From NCBI GenBank assembly GCA_027492545.1, contig JAPUEL010000045.1, positions 1-64,000 on the forward strand: a stretch of 64,000 nucleotides of DNA, read 5' to 3'. Source of the stretch: Propionibacteriaceae bacterium. GTDB lineage: Bacteria > Actinomycetota > Actinomycetes > Propionibacteriales > Propionibacteriaceae. Below, one piece after another: positions 1 to 9,249 of the stretch. Below the pieces are notes generated by a model. That model saw only the letters and a list, made by a program, of their open reading frames with translations. It searched no databases and was not told the DNA's origin. Position 1 is the stretch's first letter, and the number at the start of each line of letters is the position of its first letter. The position numbers and the translations under genes are program-made.

Positions 1-16
1 GTCGTCGGAGTTGCGG

Positions 17-730
17 GTGATGACCTTCAACATCAAGTCCGCCGTGCGAGGCCTGGACAGAGTGGCTGAGGTCATTCGGTCGGCCCGACCCGACATCGTC
101 GCGCTGCAGGAGGTCGACAACTCCAGCCGCCGTTCGAAGGGACTGGATCAGACCGCCGCATTGGCCGAGAGGGCCGGCCTGGCGCACGGCACGCACTTCC
201 GCACGACTGACCTTCGCGGCGGTGGCTACGGGATCGCCCTGCTGTCGCGGTTCCCGCTGGAGTCGCCGGTGCAGCGCCCATTGCCCGTGCCGCGCGGCGC
301 CGAGCCGCGGACCGTCGCGCACGCCCTGGTGCGGGTGGCCGGACGCGAGGTGAGCGTCTACGCCACTCACCTCATCCCGCAGCCGTACACTTCAGCGTCC
401 CGCGCTCGCCAGAGCGAGGTCATCGCGGGGCTGCTCGCCGATGATCCACGGCCCAGACTCCTGATGGGGGATCTCAACGACCTGCCGGATTCGCTGTCAG
501 TGAGGCTGTTGCGGCGGCAACTGACCGACGCCTTCGTTGCCAGCGGTCGGGGTCCGGGAGGGACGTTCCCGCTGCCGAGGCCCTTCTCCATGGCGGTGCG
601 GTTGGACTATGTGTTGGCATCCCAGTCCTTCCTGCCCCTGTGCAGCGAGGGGCTGCGGGTCAATGCTTCAGACCACTACCCCCTCCTCGCACACCTGCGT
701 CCGACCTGGTCGGCCGTGGCGGACCAGTAA
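17..730 (+). CDS. Endonuclease/exonuclease/phosphatase (EEP) family hydrolase
   Basis: A metal-dependent phosphodiesterase or phosphatase of the DNase-I-like EEP fold. Visible motifs are the N-terminal MTFNIKS strand, the metal-binding Glu in ALQEVD (about residue 32), GDLND near residue 150 and the C-terminal SDHYPLL with the catalytic His. Length (about 238 aa) fits small EEP proteins. No signal peptide or membrane segment is seen, so it is probably cytoplasmic. The start is taken as GTG 17 because GGAG at 7-10 lies six bases before it; ATG 20 or a start left of the window edge is possible. The substrate cannot be told from sequence. It converges with the M50 gene at 742. Confidence 0.82.
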   Translation: MMTFNIKSAVRGLDRVAEVIRSARPDIVALQEVDNSSRRSKGLDQTAALAERAGLAHGTHFRTTDLRGGGYGIALLSRFPLESPVQRPLPVPRGAEPRTVAHALVRVAGREVSVYATHLIPQPYTSASRARQSEVIAGLLADDPRPRLLMGDLNDLPDSLSVRLLRRQLTDAFVASGRGPGGTFPLPRPFSMAVRLDYVLASQSFLPLCSEGLRVNASDHYPLLAHLRPTWSAVADQ

Positions 731-741
731 CGGGGCAAGAG

Positions 742-1461
742 TCAGCCGACGCGGCCGGACAGGACTCCGGGCAGCATGAGGGCGCTGCCCAGCCCCAGGG
801 CACCGACGGTGCCCACCAGCCAGACCGTGATCCATACGAGCCGGGGAAGGTGGGTCAGTCGTGCCAGTTGTGCGGCGTCCGATCCCTCGGTGGACCGAGC
901 CGGGCTGAACGCCAGTTCGAGCACGGGGCGGGGGCCGGCCAGGAGCAGCAGCCAGGCCAGCCCGTAGGCGAGCCAGCCGAGGATGTGGACGGGGGCGTAC
1001 CAGGTCGCCACCTCCAAGGCGGCGCCGAGGCCGAGCACGACCAGCGCGCCGTGGACGTTGCGGATCTTGAGCAGCATCACCGCCAGGAGGAGGACGAGGA
1101 GCCACAGCATGGCAACCGCGTGGCCTGTGCCGGCAATGGTCGCGGCGGTGAGGCCGACGAGGGAGGCGGCCGGATAGCCTGCGAGCAGCGTGATCACCAT
1201 GCCCGCACCGGCTGGCTTTCCGCGGGTGAGGGTCACACCTGAGGTGTCCGAGTGCAGCCGGATCCCCTGCAGCGATCGGCCGGTCAGGGTGGCCGCGATG
1301 GCGTGGCCCGCTTCGTGGCACACCGTGACCACCATCCGGACCACGGGCCAGGCGAGGATCACACAGGCCAAGGCCGCGAACGCGATCACCAGGAGCACCG
1401 ACGCCTCAGGGACGGGGGCCGTGGCCGAGGCACGGCGCCAGAGCTCCTGCAGCAGCAACAT
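742..1461 (-). CDS. M50B-like membrane metalloprotease
   Basis: An integral membrane protein of the peptidase M50B-like group. HEAGH (His49, Glu50, His53) is the zinc motif and sits at the end of the second membrane segment; a GYPAASLVG stretch follows, as in this family. The rest is hydrophobic, with about five predicted membrane segments over 239 aa. No classical NPDG second motif is obvious, so activity is inferred from HEAGH only. The start at 1461 (MLLLQELW) is preferred because the 23 codons upstream look non-coding (Pro/Arg/Ser rich). The 251 bases between it and the htrA stop show no gene. Confidence 0.75.
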   Translation of the reverse strand: MLLLQELWRRASATAPVPEASVLLVIAFAALACVILAWPVVRMVVTVCHEAGHAIAATLTGRSLQGIRLHSDTSGVTLTRGKPAGAGMVITLLAGYPAASLVGLTAATIAGTGHAVAMLWLLVLLLAVMLLKIRNVHGALVVLGLGAALEVATWYAPVHILGWLAYGLAWLLLLAGPRPVLELAFSPARSTEGSDAAQLARLTHLPRLVWITVWLVGTVGALGLGSALMLPGVLSGRVG

Positions 1462-1712
1462 GTGGCCAGTGTCCCAGCAGCTCCGGGAATCAGGCGTGTT
1501 GTCGGCGCGGCTGGGCGCCGCTGGCGGCAACTCGTCGGCCTGACTACGCAGCTACCGGCGCTGGTGTCACGTACGCACGGCGGTGCCGGCAGCCACGAGC
1601 GTCGGCGAGGTCGACGGCACCTCGCCTGCGCCTGACAACGGCCGCAGGAGCGCAGCGCGTCGGACGTCAACCTCGTACAGGCACAGGCCCACAGCCAGGT
1701 GGCGTTTCGGGG

Positions 1713-2807
1713 TCAGGGTTGCTCGGCCAGAGTGATCGCCGTCTGACCCGACGACTGGTCCCGCAGGTACGTCACCGGGACGTCGTCGCCCACCTGCGCA
1801 GTGGCCAGGAGCCAGGCCAGCGAGAAGCTGGTGGCGGGCCCCCCGTCGATCTCGGTGAGCACATCGCCGGGTCTGATGCCGGCCTCCGCGGCGGGGCCAC
1901 CTGGCGCGGTCGCTTGGACGAACAGGCCTGGCTGGGTCCCGAACCGATCGGCGGACTCCTGAGTGATCTCCGCGGTCTGCGCACCGATCCACGGGTGGGT
2001 CGCGCGGCCGTCGGCCACCATCTGGTCCACGATGCGTCGCGCAGTGCTCGCCGGGACCGCGAACCCGATGCCGACGCTGCCACCCCCGGGCACTCCCTCG
2101 ACGTTAGGCGCCGTCGAGATTGCGGTGTTCACCCCCACCAGATCGCCGTCGCACGTCACCAGTGGGCCTCCCGAGTTCCCGGGGTTGATCGACGCATCGG
2201 TCTGGATCGATCCCACCAGCACGGTGGTGCCCCCTCCGGCCGTCGGCGCGGGGACGTTGCGCCCCAGCGCGCTGACGATGCCGCTGGTCACCGTCCCCGA
2301 GAGCCCGAGCGGCGCGCCCAACGCCACCACCGGCTGCCCGACGCTGAGCTCCGCGCGCTCAGCGATGCGCAGCGTCGGCAGGTCAACGCCGTCAATCTGG
2401 AGGACGGCCAGGTCGGTCACGGGGTCGGTCCCGATCAGGTTGGCCCCGCTGCGGGCGCCGCTGTCGAGGAGCACCTCGATGGTGCCGGAGGAGCCCGCGG
2501 CGGCGATCACGTGATCATTGGTGAGGATCAGCCCGTCGGAGCTGATGACCGCGCCACTGCCCGAGCCGGACGCGCCCTGGCCCTCCGCGAAGACCGTCAC
2601 GACGGCAGGCAGAGCATCGCCGGCCACCCGGACGATGTCGCACGAGCTTGAGGCGGGGGAGAGGCGGATCGCCGCCGCGCCCACGGCACCTCCACCCACA
2701 GCGACGAGGGCGGCGAGGCCGACCAGCTGCGCCCGGTTGAGGGTCGCCGACTGCGCCCACCAACTGTGCCGGTCCGTGCTGCGATCGTGTTCAGCAGGGG
2801 TTGTCAT
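1713..2807 (-). CDS. HtrA/DegP-type trypsin-like serine protease with PDZ domain
   Basis: A membrane-anchored envelope quality-control protease. A cytoplasmic tail (1-26) and one membrane segment (about 27-48) precede the trypsin fold. The catalytic triad is visible: His99 in LTNDHV, Asp132 in DLAVLQ and Ser212 in NPGNSGGPL. One PDZ domain covers roughly 265-350. The length (364 aa) is typical of single-PDZ actinobacterial HtrA. The start at 2807 is set by GGAAGGAAGG eight bases upstream; an earlier in-frame ATG at 2840 lacks support. It lies 65 bases after the MFS gene on the same strand and may be cotranscribed with it. Confidence 0.93.
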   Translation of the reverse strand: MTTPAEHDRSTDRHSWWAQSATLNRAQLVGLAALVAVGGGAVGAAAIRLSPASSSCDIVRVAGDALPAVVTVFAEGQGASGSGSGAVISSDGLILTNDHVIAAAGSSGTIEVLLDSGARSGANLIGTDPVTDLAVLQIDGVDLPTLRIAERAELSVGQPVVALGAPLGLSGTVTSGIVSALGRNVPAPTAGGGTTVLVGSIQTDASINPGNSGGPLVTCDGDLVGVNTAISTAPNVEGVPGGGSVGIGFAVPASTARRIVDQMVADGRATHPWIGAQTAEITQESADRFGTQPGLFVQATAPGGPAAEAGIRPGDVLTEIDGGPATSFSLAWLLATAQVGDDVPVTYLRDQSSGQTAITLAEQP

Positions 2808-2872
2808 GAGGGCCTTCCTTCCCGAGCGGGTGAGGCGCAACGAACCGCGCCGGTGGGGCTGACGCCAGCGAC

Positions 2873-4207
2873 TCAGGCGGGGCTGGCGGCATCGTCGTGG
2901 ATCTCGTCGTGCGTCGTCACCCAGAAGCCGCCGGCGACGACCAGGCCGAGGACGAGCAGGGCCGAGGTCAGCAGGAACGGCCAGCTGCGGTCCATGCTCG
3001 ACAACCAGCCGCTGATCCAGCCGAAGGGAGCCGTGGCCAGCATGACGACGGTGCGCTGGATGGCCATCACGCGGGAGCGCTCGTTGACGTCCACGTGGAG
3101 CGCCACCAGCGACTCCGCCAACATGAACAAGATCCCACCCCCGAACGCGTCGAGGATCAGGCAGACGCCGAGGAGCGCGTACGTGGCCGTGGTGGCCCCG
3201 TCGTCGGGGGAGGGGATTCCCACCAGGAGCAGCTGACCCGCCAGGTAGACCCCGAAGCCGATCAGCGTGGGCGCCTTCAGGTGCCTGGCGTGCGTGAGGA
3301 GCGGGATGAGCGTGAAGAAGAACAGCACTGACAGCAGCGACCTGACCATCGGGAAGAAGGGCAGCAGCGCGTCAGGCACTCCTAGGCGCTGGTTGATCAC
3401 CACCTGCCAGAACGTGGCGTTGACGAGCGCGACGGCGCCCACGACGGCCGCTATGGCGAGCGAGAAGAGCGTCCCCTTGGACCGGACGATGAGACCCAGC
3501 ACGCCGCGGTACTCCTTCAAGGACGTCCAGATGCTGACGCCACGCGTCTGCTCCATCCGGACCACGCCCGTGGCGGTCTCGGTCGTGTAGCGGTAGAGGA
3601 TCCAGATCTTCACCGACATGATGAAGAAGGCATTGAGGTAGAGGATCCGCACCGCCAGCTCGAGCCCCAGGGTGGAGACCAGGATGGCGGCAATGGGCGC
3701 GAAGAGCGCGGAGAACTCCGCCGCGACCTTGATCAGCGAATACACCTTCGGGATCTCCGCACGGTCGACATCCTCAACCAGGAGGCAGTCCCACGAGTTC
3801 TGCGTGACCTGCCAGGCCCCGTTGATGACGGACGCGACGAGGAACCACCAGAAGTTCTGCGCGAATGCCCAGATGAGGCAGGGGATCGCCCAGGCGATGA
3901 TGTCGAAGACGGCGGTGGTCATCCGTCGTCCGAGCTTGTCGGTGATGACCCCGCTGAGCAGCCCGAAGACCACCTGAGAGAGCATCGAGATCGTGGCCAG
4001 CAGGCCGATCTGCGTGTCCTGGACCCCCAACGCCAGCATGAACACCGATGCGTAGGGCAATACCAGCATCATCGACAATCCCCACAGGGGCTCGGTGTAG
4101 ACCGATGCGCGGCCGTTGCCGCGGAGCCCGAGCAGGGTCACGATCATGGGGTTGCGGCGCAGGCGGAGCACCGACCTAGTCAACCCCGGTATCGGGGCGT
4201 TGTCCAA
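2873..4207 (-). CDS. Major facilitator superfamily transporter
   Basis: A 12-segment MFS permease of about 444 aa. The loop between segments 2 and 3 has the MFS signature GVITDKLGRRMT, and the central loop is charged (YRYTTETATGVVRMEQT). No motif identifies the substrate. The start is uncertain: TTG 4207 gives full length, but no ribosome site precedes it, and ATG 4147 (MIVTLLGLRGN) is an alternative. It lies upstream of htrA on the same strand. It is a clear family member of unknown function. Confidence 0.88.
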   Translation of the reverse strand: MDNAPIPGLTRSVLRLRRNPMIVTLLGLRGNGRASVYTEPLWGLSMMLVLPYASVFMLALGVQDTQIGLLATISMLSQVVFGLLSGVITDKLGRRMTTAVFDIIAWAIPCLIWAFAQNFWWFLVASVINGAWQVTQNSWDCLLVEDVDRAEIPKVYSLIKVAAEFSALFAPIAAILVSTLGLELAVRILYLNAFFIMSVKIWILYRYTTETATGVVRMEQTRGVSIWTSLKEYRGVLGLIVRSKGTLFSLAIAAVVGAVALVNATFWQVVINQRLGVPDALLPFFPMVRSLLSVLFFFTLIPLLTHARHLKAPTLIGFGVYLAGQLLLVGIPSPDDGATTATYALLGVCLILDAFGGGILFMLAESLVALHVDVNERSRVMAIQRTVVMLATAPFGWISGWLSSMDRSWPFLLTSALLVLGLVVAGGFWVTTHDEIHDDAASPA

Positions 4208-4248
4208 TAACGTTCAACGGCACCGCGGGCCCGTGCGATCGCGCCCCT

Positions 4249-4644
4249 TCAGTCTGGCTGATCGTGGCCCAGGACGTCGATCTCGACGTGGTGGTGTCGG
4301 TCCCACACCAGCAGCGCATGGACGTGGGCGCCGTCGTTGCGGACGTCCTTCAACAGGACGGCCGATCCTCGCAGGACGGCCACGGCGGCGAAGCCGAGGC
4401 CGCCCCTCCCGTCACCCCTGGCCAGCACGCTCGTCCCGTCGGCGAACCGCAGCCTGACTACCCCGTCTCTGCCGTACCCCTCGGCGCCGCGCAGCGGCGT
4501 GCCCCGGTTCTGGACGCGGGAGAGCGCCGCCACGAGGTGGCTGGCCAGGTCGGCACGGTGCTCCGCCGCAGCGGCATCGAGTGCTGCGTGGAGGTCCTCG
4601 TCGAAGAGGTCGTCGAAAGAATCGTCGGGCGTCCGTTCCCGCAT
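4249..4644 (-). CDS. Hypothetical protein (about 131 aa)
   Basis: Not recognised. It encodes a soluble protein with an acidic N-terminus (DDSFDDLFDED), a helical Ala/Leu-rich middle and a C-terminal half predicted as beta strands ending in His-rich HVHALLVWDRHHHVEIDV. Coding bias fits the strand. ATG 4644 (MRERTPDD) is preferred; ATG 4698 would overlap the upstream hydrolase by 23 bases. The tight spacing behind the 4676-5932 hydrolase suggests cotranscription. Confidence 0.6.
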   Translation of the reverse strand: MRERTPDDSFDDLFDEDLHAALDAAAAEHRADLASHLVAALSRVQNRGTPLRGAEGYGRDGVVRLRFADGTSVLARGDGRGGLGFAAVAVLRGSAVLLKDVRNDGAHVHALLVWDRHHHVEIDVLGHDQPD

Positions 4645-4675
4645 GGTCAAGTATCGCCTCAGGCGTGCCCGGTCT

Positions 4676-5932
4676 TCAACGGCCGGCGGTACGCGCAACC
4701 CTGTTGACCATCACGTCGACGAACTGATCACGGGTCTCACCCGAGAGCCCGTGACCCCCGTCGAGCCAGATGAGTTCCTTGTGGGGCGCGGTCAGCGTCG
4801 CGTGATACTCCTCGACGAGTGAGGCCATCGCGTTGACGTCGTCGCGGCCGACGAAGAAGTACACCGGGACCTCCAGAGTGGCCGCCTGCTCGACGAAATC
4901 GAGGCCCTCCAGCTGGGGGTACACCGCGTTGAACGAATCGATCAGCCCACGCGTGTGGTTCACCTTGTCCACCAGCCCGTACTCGGGAGCCAGGAACGGC
5001 ACCACCGGCACGATAAGGGACAGCCGCGGTTCGCCCATGATCTCGTTGAGGACATCGAGATACGCGACATAGCGGAAGACCACACCGTCGCCGTGGTACG
5101 GCGGCGGCCCGTTGCTGCGGAGACGATCCGCCCGGGCGGTCTCACCTTGAGCGTCGAGATGCTCCAGAGCGATCCCGTAGCCCATCTGGTCGTTCTCGAC
5201 GGTGTTGACCATCTGGCCGCTGCTCACGAATGCGTGGAACAGGTCCGGGTGCTCCTGCACCAGCCAGATACCGAGGATGCTCGTCCACGACACGCCATAG
5301 AGGTAGATGCGGTCCTGACCGAACCGGTCACGCACCAACGTGGCGAGGGCGGCCGCGTCATCGACGAAACGCTGACGCGTGAGTTGGTCGACAGGCACCG
5401 CGCCGTACGAGCGACCGGTGCCGGGTTCGTCCCAGCTCACGACGGTGAAGTGCTCCTCCAGCGGCTCGAACAGGGTCCGGGTGGCGAAACCGCCACCGCC
5501 CGGGCCGCCCATGCCGAGGTTGAGCAGGACCGGGTTGGTGGTGTCGCGCCCGCGGATCGTGATCCACTGCTCGCTTCCGTTCAGCGTGACCTGCTCGAGG
5601 CTGGCAATGCTGCCAGGCAGGGGCTCACCGTCTGGTCCGCTGATCGGCGGTGTCGCGGCGAACAGCTGGGATGCCCCGACGGCTGCGGCGGCGACCGCGG
5701 CCACAAGGCCCAGAGCCAGCGGGCGTGCCCATCGACGTCTCCGCCTGGCAATCATCCACACGATGAGGGCCAGGCCGACCGCCAGAAGCGGGACCCAGAC
5801 CAACGGCGGCACCGCCGTCGTCAGCGGAAGCACGGCCACGGGCAGCAGGAGCACCACTGCGGCACACACGGCGAGGAAGGAGGCCCAGGCACCCGGGCGA
5901 CGCTGCCGGGGGCCGCTGGCCGGAGAGTTCAT
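4676..5932 (-). CDS. Membrane-anchored alpha/beta hydrolase (proline-iminopeptidase-like)
   Basis: An extracytoplasmic alpha/beta hydrolase. The first 95 residues hold three hydrophobic segments split by an RRRRR stretch, followed by the catalytic domain. The oxyanion region GMGGPGGGG, the nucleophile elbow GVSWTS, the acid in FVGRDDVN and the His in DGGHGLS form a credible Ser-Asp-His triad. The DEPGTGRS motif resembles prolyl aminopeptidases of family S33, but the substrate is unknown. GGAGG stands four bases before ATG 5932. A -10-like TAGGCT (5962-5967) lies upstream. Confidence 0.85.
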   Translation of the reverse strand: MNSPASGPRQRRPGAWASFLAVCAAVVLLLPVAVLPLTTAVPPLVWVPLLAVGLALIVWMIARRRRRWARPLALGLVAAVAAAAVGASQLFAATPPISGPDGEPLPGSIASLEQVTLNGSEQWITIRGRDTTNPVLLNLGMGGPGGGGFATRTLFEPLEEHFTVVSWDEPGTGRSYGAVPVDQLTRQRFVDDAAALATLVRDRFGQDRIYLYGVSWTSILGIWLVQEHPDLFHAFVSSGQMVNTVENDQMGYGIALEHLDAQGETARADRLRSNGPPPYHGDGVVFRYVAYLDVLNEIMGEPRLSLIVPVVPFLAPEYGLVDKVNHTRGLIDSFNAVYPQLEGLDFVEQAATLEVPVYFFVGRDDVNAMASLVEEYHATLTAPHKELIWLDGGHGLSGETRDQFVDVMVNRVARTAGR

Positions 5933-5961
5933 CACGCCTCCAGGAAGGGCTAAGCATGAGC

Positions 5962-5967
5962 AGCCTA
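5962..5967 (-). promoter_or_regulatory. -10 element (TAGGCT) for the S33-like hydrolase
   Basis: TAGGCT on the minus strand, 29 bases before ATG 5932. It leaves a short leader carrying GGAGG. No clear -35. Confidence 0.4.
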
Positions 5968-6068
5968 CGCCTCGTCCGGATCAGTGAGAGGCGCCGAACC
6001 AGACTCCGCGCCAGGGGGTTTCGCCCGCACTGTCCGGGGACGCCATGGCGATTCTTCAGGGGTTTCAG

Positions 6069-6605
6069 TCAGTCCGCGTCCTTCACCGGGCGAACCCTGC
6101 CGATCAGCATCAGGCTGAGGCCCTCGAGCATGGTCTGGATGCCCAGCAGCATGCCGAGGAGGACAAGGGTGGCGGTGCTCAGGTTGAACAGGACGTAGAA
6201 CCCAAGCCCGAGGGAGATCAGGCCGCTGATGATGAGCAACAGGCGGCCCTTCTCGGCGCCGAAGGCCCACGCCATGCGAGTGAGTCCGCTGACGAAGAAC
6301 GTCACGCCCGCCCCGAGGGTGAGGGCGACCGCTCCGACCACGGGATTGCGGAGGACGAACAGCCCGATCACGGCCAGGATCGCGCCGCCGAGCACGGCGG
6401 ACAGGAAGCCGCCGGACTTGATGCGGAAGAACGAGCCGACAAGGAGCACCACCCCGGAGAAGAAGGTCGTCCAACCGATGACGAACACAGACATCGCTGT
6501 GGCGAACACCGCGTTGCCGAGGAGGAAGAGGCCCGCGACGACCAGGACGATGCCCAGGATGATGTCCCAGGCGGTCCTCCTCGGTGCGGATTCTAGGGTG
6601 GCCAT
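6069..6605 (-). CDS. DUF308 (HdeD-like) membrane protein
   Basis: A six-segment membrane protein of 178 aa with the paired-helix DUF308 pattern of HdeD, an acid-resistance membrane protein in E. coli. Nearly all residues from 14 to 170 fall in hydrophobic helices joined by short Gly- or Arg-containing loops. The biochemical role is unknown in actinobacteria; a stress role is inferred from family only. GAGAGGAAC eight bases before ATG 6605 supports the start. It stands alone between two leadered genes. Confidence 0.85.
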   Translation of the reverse strand: MATLESAPRRTAWDIILGIVLVVAGLFLLGNAVFATAMSVFVIGWTTFFSGVVLLVGSFFRIKSGGFLSAVLGGAILAVIGLFVLRNPVVGAVALTLGAGVTFFVSGLTRMAWAFGAEKGRLLLIISGLISLGLGFYVLFNLSTATLVLLGMLLGIQTMLEGLSLMLIGRVRPVKDAD

Positions 6606-6743
6606 GCGTGTTCCTCTCAGGTCGGGTGGCTTCAGTATCCCGACCGGCAGTCCTCCCCGGGTTCACCCGCAGCGGGTGATCCGTCGGCCGTGCTGAGCAC
6701 AGGAGGCACCGCGGATCAGCGCGGTTCTCCGGCGGGGAAAACA

Positions 6744-6777
6744 CTGCGACCCCCACCGGAGACGGTGGGGGTCGCAG
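6744..6777 (-). terminator. Rho-independent terminator of the cold-shock gene
   Basis: A perfect 14-bp stem (6744-6757 with 6764-6777) with a six-base loop, followed on the minus strand by TGTTTTCCCC. It sits 37 bases after the cold-shock stop. Confidence 0.85.
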
Positions 6778-6814
6778 CCTTGGTGCCCTGGAGGTCTACC
6801 TCCGGACGCCAACC

Positions 6815-7018
6815 TCAGAGAGCGCGGATGTTCGCAGCCTGGAGGCCCTTGGGCCCACGCTCAGTTTCGTACTCAACCTTCTGATTCTCCTCGAGGTTGC
6901 GGTGCCCGCTACCCGCGATCGCGCTGAAGTGCGCGAACACGTCGGCTGAGCCATCATCGGGAGCGATGAAGCCGTAGCCCTTGTCGGAGTTGAACCATTT
7001 GACGGTGCCAGTGGCCAT
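6815..7018 (-). CDS. Cold-shock domain protein (CspA family)
   Basis: A 67-residue RNA/DNA-binding beta-barrel protein that acts as an RNA chaperone. Both nucleic-acid motifs are present: RNP1-like KGYGFIA and RNP2-like VFAHFSAI. The C-terminal [13 protein letters not shown] is typical of actinobacterial Csp. The start is MATGTVKWF at 7018 with AAGGAATG upstream. An in-frame ATG at 7057 would add 13 residues foreign to the family. A strong terminator follows, so the transcript is monocistronic. Confidence 0.95.
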   Translation of the reverse strand: MATGTVKWFNSDKGYGFIAPDDGSADVFAHFSAIAGSGHRNLEENQKVEYETERGPKGLQAANIRAL

Positions 7019-7039
7019 AACGTCATTCCTTCTTGCCTG

Positions 7040-7055
7040 GACCACGGGCGTGGTC
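7040..7055 (-). promoter_or_regulatory. Hairpin in the cold-shock gene leader
   Basis: GACCAC/GTGGTC stem with a four-base loop between a -10-like TAGGAT (7065-7070, minus strand) and the ribosome site. A role in cold induction is only a guess. Confidence 0.3.
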
Positions 7056-7196
7056 ACTCCGACAATCCTAGGCCATTGAGCCCCTGGTCGGCGATCCGTA
7101 GGGATGCGCGAGTCGCAAATCGCCGCACTTTTCCGTCCCGGGTCGGGCGAAAGGGCCCATCAGAGCCGGTTTGAGCGCCGCCGCACCTTTGAGGAA

Positions 7197-7202
7197 TATG
7201 AT
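7197..7202 (+). promoter_or_regulatory. -10 element (TATGAT) of trkH, leaderless
   Basis: TATGAT lies seven bases before ATG 7210. This predicts an mRNA starting at or next to the start codon and argues against the ATG at 7198, which lies within the box. Confidence 0.6.
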
Positions 7203-7209
7203 CTGCGCC

Positions 7210-8553
7210 ATGCGCCTCACACGGTGGTTGGGTCACCCGGCGAGGGTGATCCCGGCGGTCTACATGGCAGGCATCGCCGTCGGCACTGGGCTGCTGCTCC
7301 TCCCCGCCGCCACCGCCAGCGGGGAGTCGGCGCCGCTCATCCACGCCGCCTTCACGGCGGTGTCGGCGATCTGCATCACTGGCCTGACCACCGTCGACAC
7401 CGCGACCTTCTGGAGCCCGCTTGGGCAGTTCATCATCATGGCGCTCATCCAGGTGGGCGGCTTCGGGATCGTCACACTGGCCAGCCTGCTCACTCTCGTC
7501 GCCACAGGCCGGATCTCGCTGCAGGGCTCGCTCATCGCCGGCCAGGAGCTCCGCACAGGGTTCGGTTCGGTGCTCCGCGTGCCGAAGATGATCGCGATCG
7601 TGATGCTGTCGGCCGAGGCCCTGACCGCAGCCGTGCTCACCCTGGCCTTCCGCCCCTACACCGACGGATGGGCCTCCGCCACGTGGCAGGGCGTCTTCCA
7701 CTCGGTCTCCTCGTTCAACAACGCCGGCTTCGCCCTGTACAGCGACAACCTCATGGGCTTCGTCGGGGACCCGGCCGTCATCGTGCCCATCTGCGTTGCC
7801 GTGGTGCTGGGTGGGCTCGGGTTCCCGGTGCTCTTCGAGGTTGGGCGGAGGATGTTCGGACGTGGCCGGCGGACCGCCCGCTGGAGCGCCCACACGCGCC
7901 TCACGATTGCCGGGACGATCTCCCTGCTCGTGCTCGGCGCCGTCGTCTTCGCACTGGCGGAGTGGAACAACCCGCGAACGCTGGGCTCCATGCCTCTGGA
8001 TGATCGCGCCCTCGCCGTGTTCGCGGGGGCCGTCTTCCCCCGCACCGCGGGTTTCAACCACATCGACTACGGAGACGCCAGCGAGACCACATTGGCGCTC
8101 TACTACGTGCTGATGTTCATCGGGGGAGGCTCAGCAGGAACGGCCGGCGGGATCAAGGTCGGCACCGTCGGGATCATCCTGGCCACGGTGGCCGCCGAAC
8201 TCCGCGGCGAGAGCCAGGTGGTGGTGGGGAGCCGCGCCATCCCGGCGACAGTACAGCGCGCCGCCCTTGCCGTGGTGATGCTCGGCTCGGCGACGGTGGC
8301 CCTCGCCACGTTCTTCATCCTCGTCGACGATCGTTTCACGCTCCAACAGGTGCTCTTCGAGACCATCTCGGCCTTCGGCACCGTCGGCCTGTCCACGGGC
8401 ATCACGCCGCGGCTGCGCCCCGAGTCGTTGGTGGTCCTTATGCTGTTGATGTACATGGGCAGGGTGGGGACGGTCTCGGTGGCCGCGGCGCTCGCCCTCC
8501 GCACGCGCCACCGTCACTACGTCCTACCGGAGGAGCAACCAATTGTTGGGTAG
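7210..8553 (+). CDS. TrkH/KtrB-type potassium uptake channel subunit
   Basis: The ion-conducting subunit of a Trk/Ktr potassium uptake system, 447 aa. Four P-loop repeats can be read in order: SAICITGLTT, SSFNNAGFA, FPRTAGFNH and SAFGTVGLST, each with the selectivity-filter glycine, each flanked by hydrophobic helices. The length suits KtrB more than the longer proteobacterial TrkH. It overlaps the regulatory subunit gene by 11 bases, so the two are translated together. A leaderless promoter supports the start. Confidence 0.95.
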   Translation: MRLTRWLGHPARVIPAVYMAGIAVGTGLLLLPAATASGESAPLIHAAFTAVSAICITGLTTVDTATFWSPLGQFIIMALIQVGGFGIVTLASLLTLVATGRISLQGSLIAGQELRTGFGSVLRVPKMIAIVMLSAEALTAAVLTLAFRPYTDGWASATWQGVFHSVSSFNNAGFALYSDNLMGFVGDPAVIVPICVAVVLGGLGFPVLFEVGRRMFGRGRRTARWSAHTRLTIAGTISLLVLGAVVFALAEWNNPRTLGSMPLDDRALAVFAGAVFPRTAGFNHIDYGDASETTLALYYVLMFIGGGSAGTAGGIKVGTVGIILATVAAELRGESQVVVGSRAIPATVQRAALAVVMLGSATVALATFFILVDDRFTLQQVLFETISAFGTVGLSTGITPRLRPESLVVLMLLMYMGRVGTVSVAAALALRTRHRHYVLPEEQPIVG

Positions 8554-9217
8554 ATCAGATCGTCGGATCAGCGACGACACGGTGCTGGTGGTCGGCCTGG
8601 GGCTCTTCGGCACGGCCACCGCCCACGCCCTGCATGACATGGACGTCCCCTTCATCGCCGTCACCGACGACCATGTGCAGGCCACCCGCCACGCCGACGA
8701 GTTCGCCCACGTCATCGAGATGGACCCCTCGGACCGCGAAGCGCTCGAGCAGATCGGCATCGAACAGATCCGCAAGGCCGTGGTGGCCTTGAGCAAGGTG
8801 GAGCTGTCGATCATGACGGTGCTGGCGCTCTCGGAGTTGGGGGTCCAGGAGATCTGGGCCCGAGCAGCGACACGGGAGCACGGCGCCATCCTCGAACGCA
8901 TCGGAGCACATCACGTGGTCTACTCCGAGGCCTCGACGGGCAAGCGCGTCGCCCACGCCGTGTCGGGGTACATGATCGACTACTTCGAGTTCGAGGACGG
9001 CTTTGCCATGGCCCGAACCAAGGCACCGAGGATGATCTGGGACAAGACCCTGCGCGAGGCCCTGGTGCGGACACAGAACAAGGTCACGGTGGTGGGCACC
9101 AAGCGCCCGGGGCAGGACTTCATCTACGCCGTCCCGGAGATGGTCATCGAGGCCGGCGACGTCCTCATCGTGTCGGGCCGCGTCGAACATGTGGACGCGT
9201 TCTGCCGGCTCCGCTGA
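8543..9217 (+). CDS. TrkA/KtrA-type potassium channel regulatory subunit
   Basis: A cytoplasmic RCK protein of 224 aa that gates the adjacent channel by binding nucleotide. The N-terminal Rossmann motif GLGLFGTATA and the acidic turn VTDD mark RCK-N, and the C-terminal 85 residues form RCK-C. A single RCK pair makes it KtrA-like, not the double-length TrkA. The start is TTG 8543, preceded by CCGGAGGAG at seven bases; this unusual start overlaps the trkH end by 11 bases. Confidence 0.93.
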   Translation: MLGRSDRRISDDTVLVVGLGLFGTATAHALHDMDVPFIAVTDDHVQATRHADEFAHVIEMDPSDREALEQIGIEQIRKAVVALSKVELSIMTVLALSELGVQEIWARAATREHGAILERIGAHHVVYSEASTGKRVAHAVSGYMIDYFEFEDGFAMARTKAPRMIWDKTLREALVRTQNKVTVVGTKRPGQDFIYAVPEMVIEAGDVLIVSGRVEHVDAFCRLR

Positions 9218-9249
9218 CGCACTGGCAAGGCCAGCCACCAGCCACGGGC

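Noticed and set aside
1462..1712. Possible small gene between the M50-like and htrA genes
   Set aside because: Frames are open only by GC content; no ribosome site or recognisable product.
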